Source of the DNA: Prunus persica
Taxonomy: Eukaryota > Streptophyta > Magnoliopsida > Rosales > Rosaceae
DNA length: 64,000 nt
Direction: 5' to 3'
NCBI RefSeq assembly: GCF_000346465.2
Contig: NC_034009.1
Location: 8,465,251-8,529,250, forward strand
The notes beneath the pieces were generated by a model. That model was not told where the DNA came from, did no database searches, and saw nothing but the letters and a program-made list of their open reading frames with translations. The position numbers and the translations under genes were made by a program. Positions 49,792 through 59,852 of this stretch are shown here, piece by piece (the stretch's first letter is position 1; every line of letters begins with the position of its first letter).

Positions 49792-52250
49792 GGAGACCAC
49801 AAATGATATGGAATATGTCTCGTTAAAAACCTTGCCAGTAAAAACCCAGTGGGACAAAAACTGGTCGAAGGGAAAAAGAGTACATAATCACGTGTAACAT
49901 AAAATTCTGTGTATATTGACGCGCGTGCGACACTGCCTCGTTAAAACCTTGCCAGGAAAAACCCAGTGGGATAAAAACCTGGACGAAGGAAAAAGAGTAC
50001 AGTGTGTAAGGGTCTGTATTGACAGCACGCTCCCCCTGATGCTTGGCAAAATATCTTTAGGCCATACTGTTGATCATCTGTCTGAATATCATAGTTGACA
50101 CTGCTGCTGTGAGTCAATAGTGTATGAAGGTCTTTATTAATACCATGCTCCCCCTGATGAATATCTCCCCCTGAAAACTTCATGACTAGCTTTTTCCAGT
50201 AAGCGACCATAGAGATTTCCTGAGTCCGCATATCTTAGAACACTTGGGCTATTTATAAGTTCACTAAAAAAATATGCCCGTATATGGTGTTATGCTTAGA
50301 TAGCATCAAATATACCTCACATCATCCCAAAATGATGGTGATGGAGTTGAGCCCTATCTGGAAAATATGATGTCCGGTCCAATATACTTCCGGAAAATCA
50401 TTAAAGTGTCCAACGGATAATCCTCATAAAAATACTTTAATACTTTCTTAGTATAAGCAAGAATCTCGTTGGCATAATGCTCGATCGAGACAAATATTTC
50501 ATGAATTCTGCAGAAGCTTTAATGTGTTGCAATCACATTATAATCAATGTACTCACTGAGGTAATTTATGCATATTAATATTGAGTACAAATTTTGTGCT
50601 TCAAGCACATGTCCTTTAGGGACTTGCTTTATGCAATATCAATCCTCTCAACGGATTTTGTCTAAAAGGGATTAAGCTTTATGACACATTATATAGCTTT
50701 TACCCAGCTATTTATACATCTTTAGGAAATCGCTTCTGGCGATATGCTCCGTGCATTTAATAACCCTTAAAGATAATATGTTGGTCTCCGTAATTGTGTA
50801 ATAAGGGGGGGGGGGGGGCACAATTGAATCTGTAAATATGGAGAAAACCCAACATTTCTTGTTTCTGCCAAAAACAGTGTGTCATACAAAGTAGGTATAT
50901 TTCCTTTTATTCCGAACACCCAAGTATAACTTTCAGTATTAACAAATTTTGGGGTTCGTATTGTGGGTTTGTTCTTTCACGTTCATTCTCATTTATAATG
51001 GAATTTCCTCGTTCCATTTTGGCCAATGATATTTGTCGACATTTAATAATTGAACGTGGTTCCAATCAACACAGCCCATTGATGATTTGAGTAGCTACTC
51101 CAAAACCAAAAATTGTCATTCATCAATTCATGATCAAAAATTGTCATTCATCAATTCATGATTCCACCATTCTCATGTGCATGCGCATGCATCAATTATA
51201 AGCATTTCTTTGCTTTTGGGTACCCAAGCCACTTCAGGGGGCTTTTATTATGTGAGAATGTGGATTATAACCTCCAATGGAGCGTTATTTTACAGTAGGG
51301 CGTGGATAATCTCTATTTAGAGAGTTGGAACATTTAGAACCCATATATCTGTCATGCTGCAGGCATGCCACAGATTAATACATACATGTCAATTAATTTC
51401 TGGGACTTTAACCCATATAATTTGCTACGCATTAGGCGTGTATAATATCAATATTGACATGTCAAAGGATTGTCCTTTCGGGACTTCAATCCATATCATT
51501 TGCTACGCAATAGGCGTGCATCATATTGATCACTGCTATACCCATATTTTGTTCTTATGAGACTTTAATCTGTGCAGTGTATTATCAATGTATCCAACTT
51601 GCAATCTGTAAAATTTGCGTTAATAATTCATGGATACATACAAGCCATTCTTTTGGAACGGACTTATCTCCCCATTTGGTTACCTTTCAAGATAAAATAT
51701 CAAATAGGTATATAAGCATAAAATAACACAAGTATTGCTTACATCCTTAGGTGGGAGAAACTTTTCTCAAGTATCATTCAAGCTCATATCAGCCCAGTAA
51801 ATATAATGTAGCGCTTGATGATCTAGTTATATCCTGCAAGAGCAAAAATCACAACTCTTTTGCCTCTGTCAAAACAAATAACCCTCATAGTTAGGATTAC
51901 TTCATGGATTCATTCTTCAGATGTTCATTCTAAAGAAATAAAATCTCTTATGAACAGAGAGTTATAAAAAGAGAAAAAATGCAAAAATAATGTGATATTG
52001 ATTGCAAGAGAAGGTAAGCAATCAGGGAAGGAAGCTGGTGGGAGCAGACAATAAGCTCTCATATCTCCTAGTCTAGAAGGACTTCCGGAGATTAGAGCAT
52101 AAGATCGTCTTCACAGTTTCCTGATGTAGCGGAAACATGATCAGGGATAGTCTTGCTTCCTGAATGTATGATCAGAGATAGTCTTGCTTCTCAGCATATT
52201 GAGTGCTCACTGATAAGAAAAATAAGTAGATATCGCATCACTAGGTATGG

Positions 52251-52391
52251 AGTAAACTTGATGTCTTCTGCAAAGAAAATTTCGTTAGTAACACATTTAT
52301 ACACAAATACAATGAATAGTAGTAAACTTGATGTCTTCTGCAAAAGAAAAATTTCGTTAGTAACACATTTATACACAAATACAATGAATAG
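52251..52391. repeat. 70-bp tandem duplication upstream of the internal ORF
   Basis: The unit beginning AGTAAACTTGATGTCTTCTG starts at 52251 and again at 52321, with near-identical copies ending AATACAATGAATAG. It lies inside the LTR element, about 350 bp upstream of the plus-strand ORF. Confidence 0.92.
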
Positions 52392-52527
52392 GTAGAACCC
52401 GGTGAATTTCAAATTAACCATAGGAAAATTGCGAGATTCTCGGGATACTTTTGAAAAAGTAGTTTCGTGAAATCCGTAAAGCAAGATCGACTTTGAAAAT
52501 AATACTTTGAAAAACGCCAAAAGTGGC

Positions 52528-52632
52528 GACAGGCATTATTAGAGGCCACGTGAAGTTTTGGACTCTGGGAAAGAAAAAGATAATATGGGGATTCGAGAAG
52601 ATATTGCCGACAGGCATTATTAGAGGCCACGT
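52528..52632 (+). promoter_or_regulatory. Duplicated G-box segment, putative promoter of the internal ORF
   Basis: CGACAGGCATTATTAGAGGC followed by CACGT occurs twice, 81 bp apart. The first copy makes a perfect G-box CACGTG (52547-52552); the second ends CACGTTT. A weak TATA-like CTATAGATA follows near 52639, and the ORF starts at 52738. This spacing suits a promoter, but the role is inferred. Confidence 0.4.
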
Positions 52633-52737
52633 TTTCGTCTATAGATATTGCCTTTGCAAACTGCGTTTCAACTCAATTTCCTTCATTTTCCGAACCTTTA
52701 GTTTTTCTAAGACTTTCTTCGAAACCTTCTTAAAAAA

Positions 52738-53289
52738 ATGGCTTCCTCTTCTTCCTGCCCAAATTATTTCAATTTAAATGATGCTCCCACAACTACCAGT
52801 GACGCCCAAGTTTGGCGTCCATCCTTTGTATCCAAAAATCGTCATCTCACAGTTAATGATTCTGTGATGATGAATGATGCTACTGCTGTCATAGTAGCTA
52901 GGAATTTCATTACTCCAATGGATGAAATGTTGTTGACGGGGAGATCAGAGGAAGAGGCTATTGATGACTCAATGGCTTTTAGCATTTAGAGTGCTGTTTC
53001 TGTTTCTAACATGGCTGATCGTTTGCGTGCCAGAGCAAACGAGGTTGAGAGGTTAGCTACTGAAAATTCGTCTCTCCAAAGAATGCTTCATGAGTCTCAA
53101 CAGGAGGTTGAGAAACTTAAAGGAGAGAATAATGCCTTGTTGAAACTGGTGAGTTCGTACTCTGTTGATACACTGAGAAGGCTAGACATGCTGCAGGTCT
53201 CCAATGAAAGAATTTTGGGAGACCACGAGAAGCTCATGGCTAAGCTTAAGAGGCGCCGTCATCTTCCTGCAGAGGCTTCCAGAACATAA
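52738..53289 (+). pseudogene. Antisense accessory ORF of the LTR element, coiled-coil protein, one in-frame TAG
   Basis: ATG at 52738, end TAA at 53287-53289: 183 codons broken only by TAG at 52987-52989. The first part begins MASSSSCPNYFNLNDAPTTT, and the second has Leu/Glu/Arg heptads (RLRARANEVERLATENSSLQ, EVEKLKGENNALLKLV), predicting a coiled coil, then a basic end. The codons on both sides of the TAG read on smoothly, so it looks like a single recent nonsense change. I do not recognise a named domain. It lies opposite to the element's own direction, resembling antisense accessory ORFs described in some plant LTR elements such as gene23 of maize Grande1. Its function is unknown. Confidence 0.6.
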
Positions 53290-53499
53290 TGTAATTTTTT
53301 TTTATAGATTTCACAGGGCTTGCACCTTCATTGCAAGTGGAAAAATCTATCTGTTATATGTTCCTGTTATAATAATTGCGCATATTCTTAAACTTGCACC
53401 TGTGGTTTTTACGTCTTTTCAAAATGACGATTTGGAACCTTGTGCCTTATAGGTTCAAATAACCACATCGACTCTCCCAAATTTCATATTTCAACGTAT

Positions 53500-54450
53500 G
53501 GTAGCCCGGAACTTATGGCCTGGGCACAAACTCAGAATTTATTTGCCCTTTTCAAATGGACATGAAATATGAATTGAGTAAAAGCCATGATAATATCGCA
53601 ATATAGTAGTGAAGAGCATTAACTACTATATACCCACAACTTCAAGTTTAGGATCTCTCATATATTTGGATCCATGGGCTTCCGGCCCAGATATAACAAA
53701 ATATGTGGGGAGTCTCAATTCATTATTTGAGGTTTATATTAATATTATCCATTTCGCGGTGTATTCTTAACAACCGGAATTCACAAAATATATTTCTTCC
53801 TTGAGGTGTCGATTATAACAAAATCGAACTTTAAATTCATCATCTTCTTATGCCAAAGAAATATGTGGCATACCACAATTTGCAATAATACCTCAAGGGT
53901 TGTCCATTTAATTGTTGGAACTTCAGGTTCTCAACACTATTAAATTTTGAACTTCAGGCCAAAGCCACATATTCTCATGGTATGAACATTTTTACAATTT
54001 TCTGTCCATATTTCGGGATTTCAAGCCCTTACATAATTGTCCATATTTTGAGGAACTTCTGGCATCTCATTTAATTGCACATCCATGAGTTTAAGGAACT
54101 GCAGGTTCCCTTTTGTATATAGTGACGGTTTACCCAAAATGGTTAATATTTATGCATACGTCACTATTCATGTGAATAGTACTATTCATCAAGTCATGAA
54201 TACATATCTATTCATCTGCCAGTACAGTTATCATCAATGTGTACGGCACCATGAACCAATACGGTACTGTTACATCATTAAGGAACTCTAGGTCCTTATT
54301 TACATGTCGGGATCAAAGACCTTTAAGTCCAATCACATGTTTACAAATACAGTACCGGATAGACTGCCAGCTCTCATATCATCATCAAGGATCTTCAAGT
54401 CCTGATGTAATTGTATGATGAGGATCAAGGAACTTCTGGTCCTGATCTGC
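53500..54450. repeat. Scattered quasi-palindromic motif family inside the LTR element
   Basis: A motif close to AAGGAACTTCWGGTYCY recurs roughly every 30-150 bp. Examples are CCCGGAACTTATGGCCTGGG (about 53507), TTGGAACTTCAGGTTCTC (53917), AAGGAACTGCAGGTTCCCTT (54090), AAGGAACTCTAGGTCCTT (54280), AAGGATCTTCAAGTCCTG (54387) and AAGGAACTTCTGGTCCTG (54427). Relatives occur near 50618, 51401 and 51479. Each could form a small hairpin. The surrounding sequence is not conserved between units. Confidence 0.6.
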
Positions 54451-54529
54451 ATACTGAGTGATCTGCATACTGGAAAAACTCATCATACAGCACAATTAAT
54501 CCATAAAATAAATTGCTGATAAATAAATT

Positions 54530-55040
54530 ACTGGTATGGACGATAAACCCGCACCACACTTTAAATAAATGTAAATGTGCGGTAAATTAAATTCATAAAG
54601 TTAAAGTGCTTGTATGGGCATTAATTCTGCTCCATACATTTAAATAAAAGTAAAGGCGTGGACGATAAACCCGCACCACCCTTTTAAATAAATGTAAATG
54701 TGCGGTAAATTAAATTCATAAATTAAATTGCTTACTGTATGGACGTTAATCCCGCACCATACTTTAAATAAAATTAAATGTGCGGTAAAGTAAATTGTGC
54801 TTGTATGGGCACTAATTCTGCTCCATACATTTAAATAAAAGCAAAGGCGTGGACGATAAACCCGCACCACCCTTTTAAATAAATGTAAATGTGCGGTAAA
54901 TTAAATTCATAAATTAAATTGCTTGCTGTATGGACGTTAATCCCGCACCATACTTTAAATAAAATTAAATGTGCGGTAAAGTAAATTGTGCTTGTATGGG
55001 TAATAAACCTACACCATACAGTAAATAAATGTGGGGTTAA
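54530..55040. repeat. Tandem array, about 191-bp period, in the element leader
   Basis: GGACGATAAACCCGCACCAC recurs at 54660 and 54851 (period 191), with a related start at 54539. Related CGCACCATACTTTAAATAAA segments lie between them. In element orientation this is the leader just downstream of the primer site. Short minus-strand frames here are repeats of each other and not genes. Confidence 0.85.
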
Positions 55041-55183
55041 AACTACCACCGAATAAAATAAGAAAAAAAGTTAGTATTGGTAACGGTCTCCCACTGATAA
55101 TATGTTTAGTATTACCAATGGTCCATTTTTGTTAGTGGTTAGTAGTATAGATAATAGTGCAGCACAAAAATTATACCTGAGAG

Positions 55184-55201
55184 CTTCTCGTGCTGATAAC
55201 G
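55184..55201 (-). other. Primer-binding-like site
   Basis: CGTTATCAGCACGAGAAG on the minus strand directly follows the inner end of the right LTR. Position and sequence fit a reverse-transcription primer site, but I could not match it to a particular tRNA. Confidence 0.55.
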
Positions 55202-55687
55202 TGTTATAAATATAACCTGGAATATGTATGAATATTGAGCTGCACGTAAAGTAGATGAGACACAACATTTAACGAGGTTCGGCTATGCCTACGTCCTCGG
55301 AGAGCAGCAGCAGTAACTTTTTCACTATATAAAATAATAGGGCTACAACTTTAGAGTTTACAATATGTGAGGCTCACTGAATTTTCTCTCTCTTTCCTCT
55401 TCTATCTTTCCTCCTCTTTTTCCTCTTCTTTCCTCTTCTCTTTTTCCTTTCTTCTTTTCTCCTCTCTTTTCTCTTCTCCCCTTTCTTTCTTTTCTCCGTT
55501 GGTCACTCTTCCCATTGCAAGTGATATGCCTATTTATAGGCTAAGGTTTTGGTAAAATACAGAGAAGGGAAGGTCGGCTAAACTCGCCCTTCGACTTCCT
55601 GAATTGATAAATACAGGAAGAAGTTCCTGAGATGCAGAAACTCTCTGTGGCTCACTCTGTGGGCTCCACCTTCAAACTTTTACAACA
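55202..55687 (-). repeat. Long terminal repeat (5' LTR in element orientation)
   Basis: The first 375 bp match the left LTR almost perfectly, including the CT-rich tract and TATAAATA on the minus strand (55531-55538). The stretch 55570-55660 differs strongly, with an extra TCGGCTAAACTCGCCC segment and several short deletions, before identity resumes at GTGGGCTCCACC. Confidence 0.93.
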
Positions 55688-58350
55688 TGTTTCGTGTTTT
55701 GGGGGTTCTTCCCCCTATTTTATAAATAAACAATGTCTAAATTGAAGGTAGAAGATGGATTACTCATGAAGAAAATTCGTTTCATCTAATCCCCATAGAA
55801 TGGTAATAACAATACCTTATAACTTATCCCTCTTAATTCCCAAAAAATGAAAATCTTTCACCTTTACCTTCATTTCCTCCTTCAACATACCTTAATTTAG
55901 TAACTTATCTAATTCAATTATAGGCACTAAACGAGTTCGAAACGCAAAAACATATATAGGTCATCTGGATCTTCCATTCTTCAAAAAAATAAAAAGGAAA
56001 TTACAATTTGCTTTTCATCTCGGTCTATGAGGAGCTTTGACATGAATGAGACAAACCAATTCGATGGCTCGATGAAGAATATAGTGCAATATTGATACTC
56101 CCAAAAAAGCTCTTGAAATTTGTAGGGAGATCTAACAAACGAAAATGATGGGCAAGGTGGTGGATTGCATGAGGAAGGCGTGGAATTTGCTATGAACAAA
56201 ATTAATGGTCATCAAGAGGATACGATTTTTGAATTTTGGGTTGGACCAGGAATATAAATACAATTAACACCAAACAACAAAATTGATGTTGGAACCACCC
56301 CTCAGGCCAACTTTTGGACAGCTGCATTATTGTTTTAAATCGTAAGCATGGCAATCCTTTTTGGCCCTTAATCTCTTATAGCTAATAAGCAATATCTCGT
56401 CATCCACAATATCTAGTGTGTTTTTTATTGACTATTGAGAGGAGGAATTCGAATTTAAAATCGTTGATATATCTATTTTAAACAATTCAAAAGGAAAATG
56501 TTATAAATCATTATACGATTGAGAATCTATAGGTAGTACTAATGAATCCAGATCGTCTGTATGAATATCAAACTTAGAATTCAAGCGGTTAAAAACATTT
56601 ATACGCAAGATTTAATACTCGTAGTCGTCAATTTAACTTGTGAACTTTGACAAACCAAAAAACATAAGATATTGTTGGGCCTACTTAACCCATGTCAAAA
56701 TTTGGGCTTCACTAACTTCACAGACATCCAATGGCCACAATTCATGTCAGTCTGTTTTTTTCTTTGTGGCGGCGGGTGGTCTGAACTTGTTCCTCTGTAT
56801 CTTTCTAAACAGAAGAACATCACCTTCAATTATAAGTTTGGACAAGCCATAAACAAATAATAAAGTGATTATGCGAGCTTGTCACTATGGCACTGTTCAA
56901 TGGAATGAAATGAGCCACTGCATCAAGAACTTTGGAGGTTAACAGAAAATACCAAGGAATATAATTAGGTGCATTATTATCTTATAAAATCACGTTTTAG
57001 GAATTTAAATTCATACCAACTAGCTATTAGTATAGCAGTACGCTTCTCTTCTTCCCGATGTTGGAAAACGTCTAAAATTCGAATCTCCATGCCTCAATGA
57101 TGAAAAAAAAATTGAATTTTTAAATCCATTATGGGCTTGAAGGGAACAAATACTATATAAAAAGCTTAATATGGTTTCATTATTGCATTAAGACTTTATT
57201 ATGATATAATTATATCACCAACACAACTTGATGCCACCCCCTAACAACCATATATTTACTAAACAGAAACAGATGTTGCTCTTTCAACAACTGATGCAAT
57301 TTGTCATCAGCCACGCAAATGTTGCATCTTGACCTCAATCATTCAAATGTATAGTCCATGAGCATGCCAAAACATTCTGTGAGGTCCAAACTCCATGAAA
57401 ATTCCAAGCATGGGGATCAGAATATTTAAGCTTTGAAATGAAATTAGGTCACTGGCTTCTTCCTCATCCTCTTCCTCCGCAAGCATTTGGCCTAACTACT
57501 AACATCAAGGATTCTTGCTACAAATTATTGGGTTAATTAAACAACTTTTGCCTTCATAATTTAGTTGAAATAAAATCTATAGATGCGGCTGGTACTAGTA
57601 TAGAAATATTTATATAATCCAATCCAGATTGTTTCTTTTTGTATGCTTTTTGGTTGAGGCTTGAGAGACATGTGCAAGAACAAAATTTGACCATTGTCTA
57701 TGACATGTATGCATAACAGTAGACAATTAAAGCTTATTTAACCTTGGGATTTTGGGTCCCTATATACTTCACGTTTTACCTTCAATAACGGGGATAACAC
57801 TATTTTATTATTTTCATCAATAATGCTATATCACAGGTGATAACACTTTCACGTGAATAGCAAAACTATCCCCGTTACAACTAAGTTTTTCTTCTTTTGA
57901 AGGGCAGTAGACGGCAGGTGAGGAATCTGTACAGGACATTCTTTATCAGTTTTATCCTACTTTTGGACTAAAATACAAGGCAAACGCATGAGGAAGTTGA
58001 CCTCTGTTTTTTGCTTGGCGTGGTTACAAAGTTACAAAACCCTATTTTTATTTGCCGACGAAAAAGAAAACCTGGCCAAGCTTATTTTTATAGTATCTTC
58101 ATCAAGACCAACATCTTGTTCTTGAACTTTGGTAAATTGTAGCAATCTATCTATCTACTCATGGACTTGAAAGTCTAATTAAGTTTGGAATTGTTTAATT
58201 AGTTTAAGAAACTCATCAAAAGTCTGAATTGGGTGATTATATATATTGAACAAGTAACCGACACCTACAAGATGACAAGGACTTTGCATAACATGATTTT
58301 TACGGTAACATGTAGTTGACTGATTGTTAGATACTTTTGCACTTTTCTGA

Positions 58351-58580
58351 GGGTTTGTTTGGGAGTGATTCTGAATATGCCATAATTATTTTTGGGAAAA
58401 AACACCTCCTATATGATTTTTCATATAATCATTTTAAGTGATTTTAAGTGATTCTGGGAAGATGCACCTGTCATGTGTTTCTTTATAAAATCACTTAAAA
58501 ACCACAGTGGTTATATAGAGAAGTGATTCTCCATAAAAAAGTGTTTTTTGGCCTAGTCAAAATCACTCCCAAACAAATCT
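58351..58580. mobile_element. MITE-like element, 230 bp
   Basis: Ends are inverted repeats GTTTGTTTGGGAGTGATT and AATCACTCCCAAACAAAT. The internal TTTTCATATAATCATTTTAA and AAAATCACTTAAAA motifs are shared with the 24.15-kb element. No clear target duplication is visible. Confidence 0.65.
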
Positions 58581-59830
58581 TTAATTAAACAAACAGATTG
58601 TGATTAAAAATTGAAAACCCTAATTTAACAACCACAAAAAAAAAGTCAATAATATTTGCGTGTGGGGAAAAGCTATGGCAACTTTTGATTAGTGTGCTCA
58701 GTCTTTCACCGAGCAGGCCACACATACGTGCCTAGTCTACACCAAATATCCATTTTTGTTGTTTAAATATTTGTGCATTTTTAATCAAAGGCCGTGCCCA
58801 ACTAAAACATTGATCTATATAGCCATTATGCTAAAATAAAACGCGTTGAAAAGACTTGTTTAGTCAGATGAAGCTCAACCTGATAAGAAAGACACTTGAG
58901 ATACATGTGGGTATTTGGTAAGACCTTCTTTAATACTAGTGATTTTTATTTTTATTTTAAAATTTCCTATTGAGAGGGGTTATAACATATTAAACTCACA
59001 CACATTATATGGATGTTAAAACTCGAACTCAGAACCTTTCATAGAGAAGTAATTACTTTAAATCAATATACGAATGAGTCCATTTTGCTATAAGTGATTT
59101 TAATTAGTGCTTGTATCCATGTAATTTATGGTCGATAAATTTTCTGTTTGCATGTTAAATCTTCTAGAAAAGACTTTAGAAATGTAAGTATCAGAAGCTA
59201 ATTCAAGTTTATTTAATATGCTCTGCTATGATTCTCGCTTCTACTTTATATGCCATACTTGCACCTCATGCCCGTGACCAAGACAAACAAAAGGAAAAAT
59301 GAACAATAAAGAACCCTCAACCAAGAAGTAAAATATTTCCACGAGAAACTTGAATCATATAACTTTCATTTTCCCCATCCGAAAAAAAAGAAAAAAAGAA
59401 AAGAAAAAGAAGTTTATGCTTCTAGCTTAATTATTGTTAAAATTCTCAAGGTTTTGTTAATCGCCTCGGATTCGATTTAATTATATTCCATACTTGGATG
59501 ACTAATCTCACTTTTAAACCTTAAAGTAGGATTATAAGGCCAAAAGAAAGGTTTATCTTGTAAAACACTATTGTCTTATTCTATTTCCTTTTAAGCGGGG
59601 CCTTGTGCAATGCTCAAAAATCAAATGCAAAAACATATGAATTTACTGAAGAATATATAATAAATCTGTACAAGGAAGCCAAGAGGCAACATCCAATTGG
59701 TTTTCTCAATGCCTTTTGTGACAATCGAATTGCCAATTATAATGTTTTGTACTTCCATAAACTCATTATCATGACATATATAATATATAATTTGGTTTAA
59801 AATCCATACAATTATAATATAAATTAAATT

Positions 59831-59852
59831 AGGTTTAGGTTTAGGTTTAGGT
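59831..59852 (+). repeat. Short (GGTTTA)n run
   Basis: Three to four copies of GGTTTA. This is a hexamer, unlike the plant telomere heptamer TTTAGGG, so it is probably a plain microsatellite. Confidence 0.8.

Larger units (their letters stand above)
49296..55692 (-). mobile_element. LTR retrotransposon, non-autonomous, Copia-like layout
   Basis: LTRs at 49301-49782 and 55202-55687 (482 and 486 bp) begin TGTTATAAAT and end TTTTACAACA. The element is flanked by the 5-bp duplication TGTTT (49296-49300, 55688-55692). Orientation is minus: a polypurine tract AAGGGGGAG (complement of 49783-49791) adjoins the left LTR, and a primer-site-like CGTTATCAGCACGAGAAG (complement of 55184-55201) adjoins the right LTR. 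The 5.4-kb interior shows no gag, protease, integrase or reverse transcriptase frame on the minus strand, so it must depend on another element. It does contain a plus-strand ORF (52738-53289) and several repeat arrays. Confidence 0.9.

Noticed and set aside
54640..55049. Two similar minus-strand frames of 72-76 residues
   Set aside because: They arise from the 191-bp tandem array and show no protein-like composition beyond the repeat.
56640..56860. Overlapping frames of 62-70 residues
   Set aside because: Not recognisable; could be a decayed fragment but nothing supports a gene.
58975..59095. Second SINE-like sequence on the minus strand
   Set aside because: The B-box-like GAGTTCGAGTT is weaker and no A box is clear; not enough to call.
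59831..59852. Interstitial telomere repeat
   Set aside because: The unit is the hexamer GGTTTA, not the plant heptamer, and is only a few copies long.
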